DNA of 38,661 nucleotides from Thermodesulfobacterium hveragerdense DSM 12571 (GCF_000423845.1 NZ_AUIT01000019.1:1-38661), one strand, 5' to 3'; shown: positions 16,740-25,739, counted from the stretch's first letter. The notes: generated by a model from the sequence alone, not told the origin. A program made the numbers and translations.

Positions 16740-17706
16740 AAAAACCCCTCAAAAACTCCTTTAAATCTGTCAAAAAAGACTGAAGGCCCTCTATCTTAAG
16801 TTTAAACCCACTGGCATATTTATGTCCTCCACCACCAAAATTTTTAGCAATCTCTAAAACCTCAAAAGGTTCTTTACCTCTTAGACTTACCGCTATGCTT
16901 CCTTTCTCAAATTCTTTTACGAAAGCTACTATATCAATCTCTTTTAAACTTTTTAAAAAATTGGCTATGTAACTAAGGTCTTCGACAGGATTTTTTTCTA
17001 AATCTTCGAAGGCAAGGTAAGAGATACCAAAAGAAGGCTTATTTGATATTATTTCTAAACGATCAAGGGCTATTTTTAGAAGGTTTGCTTCCTGTAGAGA
17101 AACTTGTTCAAAAAGTTGTTTGGCTATATACGAAGGGTTGGCCCCTTTTTCACACAACTCTTTGGCCACTTCAAAGGTATAGGCGGTTGTGTTTTCATAC
17201 TTAAACCCACCTGTGTCAAAATAAAGTCCAGCTAAAAGATTTTCAGCCATCTCTGAAGTAATCTCAGCTTCTAATTTTTTTAAAATTTCAAAAATAATGG
17301 CTGAGGTAGAAGGTGAGTTAGGTTCTACGATAAATAAAGTTTCTCCTTCAAAGGTATTTTCCTCTTTTTGATGATGGTCTATGATTACATATTCCTTAAA
17401 AGGTTTCAATCTTTCTGCTATGTTAAGGGCAATCCTTTTAGGAGAGGAAGCATCAAACAATATGACTAAAGCTTTATCAATTTGAGGCAGATTGTCCGGT
17501 AGAATAAACCATTGATAACCCTTTAAAAATTTACTATTTTGGGGTATAAGTTCTACCACAGGATAAAAATTTTTACCTTTTTGTTTTAAAAAAAACCCAA
17601 AGGACAGCATAGAAGCAAGGCCATCTATGTCTGGGTTTATGTGAGTTACTAAGATAAAATGTTGGTTTTTTTCAATTTTTTGAAGAAGGGTAGTTAAATT
17701 AAGCAT
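16726..17706 (-). CDS. nrnA: DHH-family phosphoesterase, NrnA-like nanoRNase/pAp phosphatase
   Basis: NrnA-type enzymes degrade 2-5 nt RNA and 3'-phosphoadenosine 5'-phosphate. Taking the ATG at 17706 gives 326 residues. Manganese-binding motifs are present: HINPDID (Asp26, Asp28), LFDAS (Asp85), DHH (110-112) and FDTGGF; the C-terminal DHHA1 domain ends with GGGHKYASG (~292-300). The frame is open to an ATG at 17772, but the extra 22 residues (IEKKKKNNLTCC) are unlike the family and lie wholly inside rbfA, so I reject them. The preferred ATG overlaps the rbfA stop codon. rbfA-nrnA-truB order is common in bacteria. Confidence 0.88.
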   Translation of the reverse strand: MLNLTTLLQKIEKNQHFILVTHINPDIDGLASMLSFGFFLKQKGKNFYPVVELIPQNSKFLKGYQWFILPDNLPQIDKALVILFDASSPKRIALNIAERLKPFKEYVIIDHHQKEENTFEGETLFIVEPNSPSTSAIIFEILKKLEAEITSEMAENLLAGLYFDTGGFKYENTTAYTFEVAKELCEKGANPSYIAKQLFEQVSLQEANLLKIALDRLEIISNKPSFGISYLAFEDLEKNPVEDLSYIANFLKSLKEIDIVAFVKEFEKGSIAVSLRGKEPFEVLEIAKNFGGGGHKYASGFKLKIEGLQSFLTDLKEFLRGFYEKR

Positions 17707-18052
17707 CCTCTTTGGTTTTAGAGATTTTAGCAAACAACATGTCAAGTTGTTTTTCTTTTTCTTCTCTATCATCTAATCTAAATTCAAGGTCTGGCATGTA
17801 TTTTATAGTAATTTTTTCTCCTATTAATTTCTTGATATAACCTTTGGCACGATTAAGAGCCTCTTGAACCTCATCAGGGGCAGTATCTCCGTATACCCTA
17901 AAAAAAACTATAGCTTTTCTTAAGTCTCCCCCTATTTTAACCTCTGTGACGGTAATAAACTGTTTGAAAATTGGATCGTTTAGTTCATACATCAAAATTT
18001 CTGTTATAACCTGTTGTAAAAGACTGCCTACCTTTTCTGGTCTGTGTGACAT
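17699..18052 (-). CDS. rbfA: Ribosome-binding factor A
   Basis: RbfA is a KH-fold protein that helps mature the 16S rRNA 5' end in the 30S subunit. The 117 residues have the typical opening SHRPEKVGSLLQQVITEIL, the DPIFKQFITVTEVKIGGDLR strand region and the AKGYIKKLIGEKITIKYMPD late helix with LEFRLDD at the end. It lies 12 bases after the DUF503 gene, and its stop overlaps the start codon of nrnA (GATGCTTAA). Confidence 0.95.
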   Translation of the reverse strand: MSHRPEKVGSLLQQVITEILMYELNDPIFKQFITVTEVKIGGDLRKAIVFFRVYGDTAPDEVQEALNRAKGYIKKLIGEKITIKYMPDLEFRLDDREEKEKQLDMLFAKISKTKEDA

Positions 18053-18064
18053 TTGGTTTTAACC

Positions 18065-18355
18065 TTAATAGTTAATGAAATCTATCTCAGCTTTTATAAT
18101 TTCTAACCTACCATCTTTTTGAATAAAAGTAAGAATGTCATTTATTTTACTGTCAACTAATTTTTGGTCTTTTCCTACTACACTTAACCCTAAAACAGCC
18201 TTTTGCCAGAGGTCATGCTCGTCTACCTCGGCCAAAGACACCTTTTTGAACTTAGATTCTATCTTTTGAGTTAAGGCCTTTAATACCTGTCTTTTGGCTT
18301 TTAAAGAATTAGGTTCAGGAATAAAAAGTTCTATTTTAGCTACTCCAACTACCAT
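18065..18355 (-). CDS. DUF503 (YlxP-like) family protein
   Basis: Small conserved protein usually found beside infB and rbfA; function unknown, thought to be linked to translation because of its neighbours. The 96 residues starting MVVGVAKIELFIPEPNSLKA fit the family pattern, whose members open with a similar VGVxxxELxIP block. The KAKRQVLKALTQKIESKF and VDEHDLWQKAVLGLSVVG blocks are also typical. An ATG 12 bases upstream (18367) would add MGFL, but matches the family less well; neither has a clear ribosome binding site, so coupling to infB is likely. Confidence 0.85.
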   Translation of the reverse strand: MVVGVAKIELFIPEPNSLKAKRQVLKALTQKIESKFKKVSLAEVDEHDLWQKAVLGLSVVGKDQKLVDSKINDILTFIQKDGRLEIIKAEIDFINY

Positions 18356-18380
18356 TAGAAAACCCATTTAATTTAACGAG

Positions 18381-21059
18381 TTAAAGCTCCTGAGAAACCT
18401 TTTTCAACTCAAAGGTTTCCAGAAGATCTCCTTCTTTTATGTCATTAAAACCTTCTATTCTAACCCCACACTCATAACCAGCAGCTACCTCTTTGACATC
18501 TTCCTTGAATCTTCTAAGAGAGGCTATTTTACCTGTATAAACCACAACCCCGTCTCTTATTACCCTTACATTGTGGTTCCTGTTGATAACTCCTTCTTTG
18601 ACATAGCAACCAGCAACAACCCCTACTTTAGGAACCTTGAAAATAGCCCTTATTTCTACCAAACCTTTAATCTCTTCTACGATTTCAGGTTCAAGCAATC
18701 CAGCCATTGCTTTCTTTACATCATCGATAAGCTGATAAATCACATCATAAAACTTAATGTCTACACGTTCTTTTTTAGCTAAGTCTCTTGCTTGAGAACT
18801 GGGTTTTACGTTAAAACCGATGATAATAGCATTTGAGGCTGAAGCTAACATTACATCGCTCTCAGAAATCGCTCCTATCCCTGCACGGATGATGTTAACC
18901 TTTACTTTATCAGTAGAAAGTTTAAGTAAAGAGGCTTGTAAGGCTTCTAAAGTGCCTTGGGTATCTGCTTTAAGGACAATGTTTAATTCTTTAAGCTCAC
19001 CTTCTTTTAATTTTTCAAAAAGCTTTTCAAGAGAAATTTTGGCTTCCTTAGCTGTTTCAGCTTCCCTTGCCTTTCTTTGTCTATATTCTGCTATCTTTCT
19101 TGCTTTTTCTTCACTGTCTAAAACTATAAAATCATCTCCAGCCTGAGGGAGCTCTTCGAAACCTAAGATTTCTACAGGCACAGAAGGAGTAGCCTCTTTA
19201 ACCCTTTTCCCATAGCTATCAAACATCGCCCTTACTCTTCCATAGGTAAGCCCGGCTACAAAAATATCCCCTTCCTTAAGGGTTCCTTCTTGGACAAGAA
19301 CCGTAGCCACCGGTCCTCTTCCTTTATCTAATTTACTTTCTATGATCCTGCCTCTTGCAGGTCTATCGTAGGCAGCCTTGAGCTCTAACATTTCAGCTTG
19401 GAGAAGTACCAACTCTAACAACTCGCTGATACCTATCTTGTTTCTTGCTGAAATGTTAGCCATTAAAGTGTCGCCACCCCATTCTTCAGGAATCAACCCT
19501 AATTCAGCTAACTGAGATTTAACTCTTTCAGGGTTAGCCTCAGGTTTATCTATTTTATTGATAGCTACCACTATAGGAACTTTGGCTGCTTTAGCATGTT
19601 CTATAGCTTCTCTGGTTTGCTCCATCACTCCATCATCTGCGGCTACTACCAAAATTACTATATCGGTAACCTGAGCTCCCCTTGCTCTCATCGAGGTAAA
19701 AGCCTCATGCCCCGGTGTGTCTATAAAGGTGATAAATCTTCCATCCTCTAATTTAACCGTGTAGGCCCCGATGTGCTGTGTGATCCCTCCTGCTTCTCTA
19801 CTGGCTACGTCTGTTTTTCTTATAGCGTCTAAAAGACTGGTTTTACCATGGTCTACGTGCCCCATAACCGTGATAACCGGAGGACGGGGTTTTAGTTCTT
19901 CTGGTGAAGGTGGAATATATTGTAAAAGAATTTCTTCTTCGATAGGAGCCCTTTCTATCTGATATCCAAATTCATCAGCCAGTATGGCGGCTGTATCTGC
20001 ATCTATAGACTGATTGGCGGTAACAGGCATACCCATCTGTAAAGCCTTTTTGATGAGCTCACCAACTTTAACTCCCATCATTTTAGCAAGTTCGCTAACC
20101 TGAATCGTTTCAAAGATCTTTATTTTTCTTTCTTTAGGAGGTAAAGTAGGTGGTCTATCAGAAACCTTTTCTTTTTTTTCTTTTTCCTTAGGTTTTACTA
20201 CCTCTACTTCAGGTTTTTCCTCAAAAAGGGTTGCTGGCTCCTCTTCTATAAAAAACTCGTCAATCCTCTCTTTTTCTCTTTTACCAAAACCACCTTTTTT
20301 CTTTGCTTTTTTCTTTTCTTCTCTAAAATCTTTTTCTTTCTTTTTCTTTCTGAAATCTTCTTTTTCTCCTATCTTAGGTTCTTCAGGCAAGACAATTTCT
20401 TCTTTAGGAGGAGAGACCACTGGTTGTTCTTTACCTTTAAATCCTCTTTCTTTTCTTGGCTTAAACTCAGTAACCACTCTTTTTCCATAGGAGGGTTGGG
20501 CAGTTTCTGTTTGAAAAGGATCTGTAGAGGGCGTTTCAGTTTGAGAAGGTTCAAACTGAGAAGCTTCTTGAATAGATGTTTCCAAACTTTCTACCTTTTT
20601 CTCTTCTAAATCTTCAGCCTCTAAAGAGGCTTTACTGACTTCTTCGGTAGGAAGTTCTTCTATAAAAGAAGGTTTTTCTTCCTTGGTTTCTGAAATGGGT
20701 TCTTCCACTTTAGGTTGTTCTTCGATTTTAAGCTCTTCTGATGTTTTTTTCTTCTTTAAAACAAGCTTTTTCTTTTTGGGTTGCTCCAGAGGTTGCTCTA
20801 CACTTTCTACTTTAGGTTCTTCTGGTTTTTCTTCTGTTTTTATCTCTTCTTTATTTTTTTCTTCAATTTCCTCTTTTTTAAACACGATTATTTCGTGTTT
20901 TTTACCATAAAGGTGTCTCACCTTTTCTGCGTCTTCCTCAGACAAGGAGGAAAGGGTAGTTTTAACCGGAAACCCTTCGGCTTTAAGTTTTTTAACCAAC
21001 TCCTTAGGTTCTATGTGAAGCTCTTCTGCCAGTTCAGTAAGTTTAACCCTTTTTGCCAT
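18381..21059 (-). CDS. infB: Translation initiation factor IF-2
   Basis: IF-2 is the GTPase that brings fMet-tRNA to the 30S subunit. The 892 residues fall in the long-form range. An IF2_N domain at 1-55 ([20 protein letters not shown]) is followed by a ~250-residue linker of Glu/Lys/Pro, a second IF2_N domain at ~312-370, then the G domain with GHVDHGKT (400-407), DTPGHEAF and NKIDKPEA, and domains II, III and IV. The start is supported by AGGGG six bases before the ATG. First gene of the infB-DUF503-rbfA-nrnA-truB-UPF0104-marC run. nusA, its usual upstream partner, is absent; the gene instead faces kdsB. Confidence 0.97.
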   Translation of the reverse strand: MAKRVKLTELAEELHIEPKELVKKLKAEGFPVKTTLSSLSEEDAEKVRHLYGKKHEIIVFKKEEIEEKNKEEIKTEEKPEEPKVESVEQPLEQPKKKKLVLKKKKTSEELKIEEQPKVEEPISETKEEKPSFIEELPTEEVSKASLEAEDLEEKKVESLETSIQEASQFEPSQTETPSTDPFQTETAQPSYGKRVVTEFKPRKERGFKGKEQPVVSPPKEEIVLPEEPKIGEKEDFRKKKKEKDFREEKKKAKKKGGFGKREKERIDEFFIEEEPATLFEEKPEVEVVKPKEKEKKEKVSDRPPTLPPKERKIKIFETIQVSELAKMMGVKVGELIKKALQMGMPVTANQSIDADTAAILADEFGYQIERAPIEEEILLQYIPPSPEELKPRPPVITVMGHVDHGKTSLLDAIRKTDVASREAGGITQHIGAYTVKLEDGRFITFIDTPGHEAFTSMRARGAQVTDIVILVVAADDGVMEQTREAIEHAKAAKVPIVVAINKIDKPEANPERVKSQLAELGLIPEEWGGDTLMANISARNKIGISELLELVLLQAEMLELKAAYDRPARGRIIESKLDKGRGPVATVLVQEGTLKEGDIFVAGLTYGRVRAMFDSYGKRVKEATPSVPVEILGFEELPQAGDDFIVLDSEEKARKIAEYRQRKAREAETAKEAKISLEKLFEKLKEGELKELNIVLKADTQGTLEALQASLLKLSTDKVKVNIIRAGIGAISESDVMLASASNAIIIGFNVKPSSQARDLAKKERVDIKFYDVIYQLIDDVKKAMAGLLEPEIVEEIKGLVEIRAIFKVPKVGVVAGCYVKEGVINRNHNVRVIRDGVVVYTGKIASLRRFKEDVKEVAAGYECGVRIEGFNDIKEGDLLETFELKKVSQEL

Positions 21060-21074
21060 AATAGCCCCTGTTTA

Positions 21075-21144
21075 AAATTAAGATACCTTTGGTTAATGTC
21101 AAAGTTAGCCAATTTATTAAAAGATGACTTAAGTTTAATATCAA
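21075..21144 (-). promoter_or_regulatory. Candidate tandem promoters of the infB operon
   Basis: On the minus strand TTGATA (21139-21144), 17 bases, then TTTAAT (21116-21121) is a good match. Closer to the gene, a perfect TTGACA (21097-21102) has only a poor -10 (TAATTT, 21075-21080) at 16 bases. The distal pair is preferred because it leaves room for the AGGGG ribosome binding site. Confidence 0.45.
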
Positions 21145-21202
21145 AGCACGAAAATTCAAGCCCTTCTTTTATTTTTATAAATTTAGATTAATATTATGAA
21201 AC

Positions 21203-21931
21203 ATGAAACAGGTAATCATCATCCCGGCACGTTATGGTTCCACACGTTTCCCAGGAAAGCCCTTGATCCTCATAGACGGAAAACCGATGATACAACATGT
21301 TTATGAAAGGGCTTTAAGCTCAAAAACAGAAGAAATATGGGTAGCTACTGATGACGAAAGGATTTTACAGGAGGTTTTAAGGTTTGGAGGCAAGGCCTTG
21401 ATGACTGCTAAGACCCATATCTGTGGTACAGATCGAATAGCTGAAGCCACCGAACTTCTTGGACTATCTCCAGAAGATATAGTAGTTAATCTTCAAGGAG
21501 ATCAACCTTTTTTCCCTTCAGAATATTTTCAACTCTTAACAGAGCCTTTGCTCTCTGGAAAGGCTAAAATGGCTACCCTTGCTACTCCTATAAAAACTGA
21601 AGAAGATCTTTATAATCCTAATAAAGTTAAGGTGGTTTTAGACTGTCAAGGCTATGCCCTTTATTTTTCAAGAAGCCTTATTCCTTATTTTAGAACTCCA
21701 GGAGACCCTCCTTTATACCTAAAACATATTGGTGTTTATGCCTATACAAAGGAATTTTTGGATCTTTTTGTTAAACTTCCTCCAGGAACCCTCGAACTTA
21801 CAGAAAAATTAGAGCAATTAAGAGCCCTTGAACACGGATATAAAATAGCCGTAAACATAGTGCCTGAAGATGTACCTGAAGTAGACACCCCAGAAGATTT
21901 AGAAAAACTTACAAAACTAAGAGGGATGTAG
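21203..21931 (+). CDS. kdsB: 3-deoxy-manno-octulosonate (Kdo) cytidylyltransferase
   Basis: KdsB activates Kdo as CMP-Kdo for the inner core of lipopolysaccharide, a marker of a Gram-negative outer membrane. The 242 residues open with IIIPARYGSTRFPGKPL, the CTP-binding loop, followed by WVATDD, NLQGDQPF (metal-binding Asp), ATLATPI, SRSLIPYFR and a C-terminal EDVPEVDTPEDLEK, all diagnostic. There is no ribosome binding site before the ATG, and the preceding ATG at 21196 is in another frame. The upstream sequence is AT-rich, so a very short leader is possible. Two bases separate its stop from the next gene. Confidence 0.95.
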   Translation: MKQVIIIPARYGSTRFPGKPLILIDGKPMIQHVYERALSSKTEEIWVATDDERILQEVLRFGGKALMTAKTHICGTDRIAEATELLGLSPEDIVVNLQGDQPFFPSEYFQLLTEPLLSGKAKMATLATPIKTEEDLYNPNKVKVVLDCQGYALYFSRSLIPYFRTPGDPPLYLKHIGVYAYTKEFLDLFVKLPPGTLELTEKLEQLRALEHGYKIAVNIVPEDVPEVDTPEDLEKLTKLRGM

Positions 21932-21933
21932 TT

Positions 21934-22740
21934 ATGAAAAGAGAACCCGCAGTAGCAGGATATTTTTATAGTAGCAATCCTAAAGAATTAAAAGCGCATC
22001 TTGCCGAACTGACAAAATTTTCAGAACCCAAGATATCTGGTAAAGGGATAGTGGTTCCCCATGCAGGATATTTTTACTCAGGGGCTGTTGCTGGAGCTGT
22101 TTATGGTAAGATAGTCCCCCCTGATATCGCTGTCATCCTTGGTCCTAATCATACAGGTATGGGAAAACCAATCGCTATCTTTAACGGAACCTCCTTTATC
22201 ACACCTTTAGGAGAGGCTGAAGTAAATAAAACCTTTGTTTCTCGTTTGTTAGAAATTTGTCCTTTGGTCTCAGACGACCTTTTAGCCCATGCTCATGAAC
22301 ATTCTATAGAAGTTCAGGTACCTTTTTTACAGTATCTAAACCCTGAGATAGAAATCGTAGCGATTTGTTTAAGATGGATTTCTCTTGCAGAACTAAGAGA
22401 AGTTGGAGAGGCGTTGGCTAAAACCATACAGCTTTTTTCAGAAAAGAAAATTTTAATCGTAGCAAGCACAGATTTTAGTCATTATGTACCCCATGGCACA
22501 GCCAAACATAAAGATTCTATGGCTATAAACGAAATCTTATCCTTGTCTGAAGAAGGTCTTATAAAGACGGTAAAAGAAAACAACATATCTATGTGTGGAG
22601 TCATTCCGGTAGCAATAGCCATAGTTGCTTGTAAAGAGCTCGGAGCCACTCATGGAGAACTTATTGCTTATGCCACCTCTGGAGATATAATCAGAGATTA
22701 CTCCTCAGTGGTAGGTTACGGAGGAATAATTTTATATTAA
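21934..22740 (+). CDS. amrB: MEMO1-family protein (AmmeMemoRadiSam system protein B)
   Basis: MEMO family members share a fold with class III extradiol dioxygenases; the bacterial function is not established. The 268 residues show the conserved REPAVAGYFY opening, VPHAGYFYSGAVAGAVY (first His), LGPNHTGMG (second His), HAHEHSIEVQVPFLQYL, STDFSHYVP and the closing YSSVVGYGGIILY. In many genomes it travels with AMMECR1 and radical-SAM partners; neither is in this window. It sits 2 bases after kdsB and ~19 before gltX, on the same strand. Gene symbol follows the system name. Confidence 0.88.
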   Translation: MKREPAVAGYFYSSNPKELKAHLAELTKFSEPKISGKGIVVPHAGYFYSGAVAGAVYGKIVPPDIAVILGPNHTGMGKPIAIFNGTSFITPLGEAEVNKTFVSRLLEICPLVSDDLLAHAHEHSIEVQVPFLQYLNPEIEIVAICLRWISLAELREVGEALAKTIQLFSEKKILIVASTDFSHYVPHGTAKHKDSMAINEILSLSEEGLIKTVKENNISMCGVIPVAIAIVACKELGATHGELIAYATSGDIIRDYSSVVGYGGIILY

Positions 22741-22759
22741 ATCTAAAGGGGGACTGTTG

Positions 22760-24166
22760 ATGGCTGAAATAGTTACACGTTTCCCACCAAGTCCAACAGG
22801 ACATCTACATTTAGGAGGAGCAAGGACTGCACTTTTTAACTGGCTTTACGCAAAGCATCACAAGGGTAAGTTTGTGCTAAGATTAGAAGATACAGATAGA
22901 GAAAGGTCTAAAGAAGAGTATGTTGTTTCCATCTTAGAGGCCTTAAAATGGTTAGGTCTTGACTGGGATGAAGGTCCTTATTTTCAGAGCCAAAGGTTTG
23001 AACTTTATCAACAATATGCTCAAAGGCTTTTTGAAGAAGGTAAGGCTTATTACTGTGAATGCCCTAAAGAGGTTTTAGAAGAAAAAAAGAAAAAAATGCT
23101 TGAAAACGGGCAAAAACCAAGGTATGACCAAACCTGCCGAAATAAAAATTTGGGCCCAGGGGAAGGGAGAGCTTTAAGGATTAAGGCCCCAGAATTTGGA
23201 GAAATCGTTTTTGAAGACCTTTTAAGAGGTAAGATTGTCTTTCCTGCCGAAGAGGTGGATGATTTTGTGATTTTACGTTCAGATGGGACCCCAACCTATC
23301 AGTTTGCGGTGGTGATTGATGACATAACCATGGGAATAACCCATGTAATAAGAGGGGATGATCATATTTCTAATACCCCAAAGCAGTTGGTTATCTATAA
23401 AGCCCTTGGAGTTGAACCTCCCAAATTTGCCCATATTCCTATGGTCCTTGGGCCTGATGGGGCTAAACTTTCAAAAAGACATGGGGCTAAATCCATCCTT
23501 GAATACAAAGAAGCAGGGTTCTTACCTAATGCTTTGATAAACTATCTGGCAAGGCTTGGTTGGGGTTTTGGAGACCAGGAATACTTTTCTGTAAAAGAAC
23601 TTATAGAAAAATTTGACATAAAAGACGTAAATCTCTCTCCTGCACGTTTTGACCCAGATAAGCTTTTAGCGGTTAATGCCTACTGGATAAAAAATAGCGA
23701 TAACCGTTTTTTACTTGACCATCTTAAACCTTTTCTATCTAATAAATATAACCTTGATCAATTTTCCGAAGAATATTTATTAGAGGCTATCGAGACTGTT
23801 AAAACGAGGGGTAAAACTTTAGTAGAACTTGCAGAAATGATGGATTTTTATCTTACAGAAGAGGTTTTTTATGATGTAAACGGCGCAAACAAGTTTTTTA
23901 CACCTCAGATAGTTCCTGTGTTAGAAAAGGTCTGCGAAGATTTAAAAACGCTAACTTTAGAAAATAAGGTTTTAGAAGACTATTTTAGAAATTTAGCTGA
24001 AACCTACGGGTTTAAACTAAAAGACATAGCCCAGGCCATAAGAATAGCCCTTACCGGAAAAACCGTTAGCCCAGGACTTTTTGAGATCATAAGAGTTTTA
24101 GGTAGAGAAAAAACTATTTATCGTATTAAGAAGGCGTTAGCTTATATTTTTGAAAATAGTTTTTAG
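22760..24166 (+). CDS. gltX: Glutamyl-tRNA synthetase
   Basis: Class I aminoacyl-tRNA synthetase charging tRNA-Glu (and possibly tRNA-Gln in bacteria that use transamidation, which cannot be decided here). The 468 residues carry the HIGH-type motif PSPTGHLHLGGAR (HLHLG 15-19) and the KMSKS-type KLSKR (236-240). Two cysteines in YYCECP plus a later cysteine resemble the zinc site seen in some family members. The ATG at 22760 is chosen over a TTG three bases earlier because AAAGGGGG (22745-22752) then has 7-base spacing. It ends one base before the converging DUF3108 gene. Confidence 0.96.
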   Translation: MAEIVTRFPPSPTGHLHLGGARTALFNWLYAKHHKGKFVLRLEDTDRERSKEEYVVSILEALKWLGLDWDEGPYFQSQRFELYQQYAQRLFEEGKAYYCECPKEVLEEKKKKMLENGQKPRYDQTCRNKNLGPGEGRALRIKAPEFGEIVFEDLLRGKIVFPAEEVDDFVILRSDGTPTYQFAVVIDDITMGITHVIRGDDHISNTPKQLVIYKALGVEPPKFAHIPMVLGPDGAKLSKRHGAKSILEYKEAGFLPNALINYLARLGWGFGDQEYFSVKELIEKFDIKDVNLSPARFDPDKLLAVNAYWIKNSDNRFLLDHLKPFLSNKYNLDQFSEEYLLEAIETVKTRGKTLVELAEMMDFYLTEEVFYDVNGANKFFTPQIVPVLEKVCEDLKTLTLENKVLEDYFRNLAETYGFKLKDIAQAIRIALTGKTVSPGLFEIIRVLGREKTIYRIKKALAYIFENSF

Positions 24167-24167
24167 A

Positions 24168-25274
24168 TTATTTTACCACTTCTTTAAGTTTTCCGGTTAA
24201 GCTACCTATAAGGGGGAGTTTCCCCCTTATTTCTATAGGATATTTTTCTTTTTTAAGTAGATACACGGTAACCTTTCTGTTTCTGCTTAAAAGTTCACTG
24301 GTTTCTGGAAGTGTAATGTTGAGCTCTAAACAGGGTTCCTCTTTACCTTCATACATACAAGAGGTTTCTTTACTTAAGGCTATTTTGACAAATTTTCTAC
24401 TTTCTTTTACATACACAGGAAACTCTACTTTAGGTTGATTTAGATAATCAACTACCCAGGAAATTATAAAAGAAGTAAGTTCATCATAGATAGGGTAGGT
24501 TACATTAAAAGTTTCTCCTGAAATTTTTTCTATATCTCCTTTTTTTATATTTACTACTTGTCTTTCTTTATCAAAAAATATGGATTTCTTCCTTTCTTTT
24601 TCTCTGTCTTTTGAATAGATGTGGGTTTTAAAAGGATTTCCTTGGTCATCTAACCAGGTTTCCCATTTAGCATAATAAGGATAAACCGTATTACCCAAAC
24701 CTGTAGTGTAAACTATGGCTGAATATTTTGAATTTTCTATCAATATTATCGTTTCTCCCAGCTTAAAAGGTCCGTAAAAAATCTCATAGACAAGTTTTTT
24801 AGGTAAACTTACGATATCTTTAGACAATGTCGGTTCAGAAGCTTTTGGCATTTCAGAAGCTTTCCAAAGGTCTGCTTTTTCGGTTAAGGTATCTTTTTTT
24901 TCTTGAGGGATGTTCTCTGTTTCTGAAACCGTCTTAGGTGTATCGGTATCAGGTTGAGTAGAAGGCTGTTCTGAAGTTTGGGAGTTGTCTTTATTAGAAG
25001 GTTGAATTTCAGAAGATGAAACCCCTTCTTTAAGGTTTTTCGTTTTAAAATCTTGAGGGATTTCTTTTTTTACGGTAATTTTTGAGGGTTGAGATATAGT
25101 TTCTTTAGAAAAAGTTATTTCTTTTAAGTCTAAAAAATCTTCTGTGTAAGATATTAAGAAATGTTTGAAGGTGGGTATGGCAAGCACACCAAGGAATAGA
25201 AAAAAATGTATAACCAGAGAAGGTATGAGAGAAAAAAGAAAAGGATGAATTTTATCTTTGACATCGGTTTTCAT
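24168..25274 (-). CDS. DUF3108-domain protein with N-terminal membrane anchor
   Basis: 368 residues, function unknown. A hydrophobic helix near 12-35 (SLVIHFFLFLGVLAIP) anchors it; its place and look recall the N-terminus of TonB-like proteins. A low-complexity Ser/Thr/Pro/Gln/Glu spacer follows (~60-150), then the DUF3108 beta-rich domain from ~155 (KLVYEIFYGPFKLGE ... YPYYAKWETWLDDQGNPFK). The C-terminus ends with IEIRGKLPLIGSLTGKL, typical of the family, which is thought to be periplasmic. It is transcribed divergently from rpsT and converges on gltX with one base between the stops. A hairpin lies in its 3' coding end. Confidence 0.78.
   Translation of the reverse strand: MKTDVKDKIHPFLFSLIPSLVIHFFLFLGVLAIPTFKHFLISYTEDFLDLKEITFSKETISQPSKITVKKEIPQDFKTKNLKEGVSSSEIQPSNKDNSQTSEQPSTQPDTDTPKTVSETENIPQEKKDTLTEKADLWKASEMPKASEPTLSKDIVSLPKKLVYEIFYGPFKLGETIILIENSKYSAIVYTTGLGNTVYPYYAKWETWLDDQGNPFKTHIYSKDREKERKKSIFFDKERQVVNIKKGDIEKISGETFNVTYPIYDELTSFIISWVVDYLNQPKVEFPVYVKESRKFVKIALSKETSCMYEGKEEPCLELNITLPETSELLSRNRKVTVYLLKKEKYPIEIRGKLPLIGSLTGKLKEVVK
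24208..24230 (+). terminator. Strong hairpin after gltX, inside the converging DUF3108 gene
   Basis: ATAAGGGGGA (24208-24217) and TCCCCCTTAT (24221-24230) form a 10-bp perfect stem with a 3-base loop, followed on the plus strand by TTCTATAGG; outer bases CCTATA and TATAGG (24205-24210, 24234-24239) could extend an alternative stem. It starts 41 bases after the gltX stop. The T-run is short, so termination is likely but not certain. It also serves as codons of the opposing gene. Confidence 0.5.
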
Positions 25275-25307
25275 GATATAATTTTAGCAAAAGTTTTTGG
25301 TTAAACC

Positions 25308-25335
25308 TTGACAAAACTATAACTTACTATAAATT
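25308..25335 (+). promoter_or_regulatory. Promoter of rpsT
   Basis: A perfect TTGACA (25308-25313) precedes TATAAATT; the best spaced -10 is TAAATT (25330-25335) at 16 bases, while the better-looking TATAAA (25328-25333) is only 14 away. It lies about 40 bases before the rpsT start. Confidence 0.5.
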
Positions 25336-25374
25336 TTAATCCAAAACTAAACAAAGGAAAGGGAGGGTAGCGAA

Positions 25375-25656
25375 GTGCCACATCACAAGTCTGCCAAGAA
25401 AGAGTTAAGACAAAGCGAAAAAAGAAGGTTAAGAAATCGAGCCTTCAAAAGCAGGGTGAAAACAGAGATTAAAAAGTTTTTAAATTATTTAAACGCTCAT
25501 GACTTAGAAAAAGCTGAAGCCCAATTAAGAATCGTTCAAAGCTTACTTCATAAAGGGGTTTCTAAGGGCATTTTCCATTGGAAAAAGGCTGCTAATAAAA
25601 TCTCTAAACTTTTTAAAAAGTTCGAATCAGCCAAAAACAAAGCTACTACCCATTAA
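25375..25656 (+). CDS. rpsT: 30S ribosomal protein S20
   Basis: Primary 16S rRNA-binding protein of the small subunit. The 93 residues are highly basic and open PHHKSAKKELRQSEKRRLRN, the standard S20 N-terminus, followed by KSRVKTEIKKF and a C-terminal GVSKGIFHWKKAANKISKL helix. The start is a GTG, supported by GGGAGGG (25361-25367) with 7-base spacing. The gene ends just 9 bases before a tRNA-Ala gene, so the two are likely transcribed together. Confidence 0.96.
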   Translation: MPHHKSAKKELRQSEKRRLRNRAFKSRVKTEIKKFLNYLNAHDLEKAEAQLRIVQSLLHKGVSKGIFHWKKAANKISKLFKKFESAKNKATTH

Positions 25657-25665
25657 AAATATTAA

Positions 25666-25739
25666 GGGGATGTAGCTCAGCCTGGGAGAGCGCCGGAATC
25701 GCACTCCGGAGGTCGGGGGTTCGAATCCCCTCATCTCCA
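25666..25739 (+). tRNA. tRNA-Ala (anticodon CGC)
   Basis: A full cloverleaf folds by eye: acceptor stem GGGGATG/CATCTCC, D stem GCTC/GAGC, anticodon stem CCGGA/TCCGG with loop ATCGCAC (anticodon CGC, reading GCG), a 5-base variable loop AGGTC, and T arm GGGGG-TTCGAAT-CCCCT. The acceptor stem contains the G3:U70 wobble pair, the main alanine identity element, which confirms the assignment. The discriminator is A. CCA is not encoded. Length 74. Confidence 0.95.

Noticed and set aside
17707..17772. 22-residue N-terminal extension of the NrnA-like protein
   Set aside because: The added Lys-rich residues lie within rbfA and do not resemble the family; an ATG at the rbfA stop gives a normal start.
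20369..21191. Several open frames rich in Phe/Ser on the plus strand opposite the infB N-terminal region
   Set aside because: They mirror the Glu/Lys-rich low-complexity linker of IF-2; the reverse complement of GAA/AAA codons gives TTC/TTT runs.
21189..21205. TAATAT before kdsB as a leaderless promoter
   Set aside because: Only 4 of 6 bases match, and no acceptable -35 lies 16-18 bases upstream, so it was not listed as a feature.
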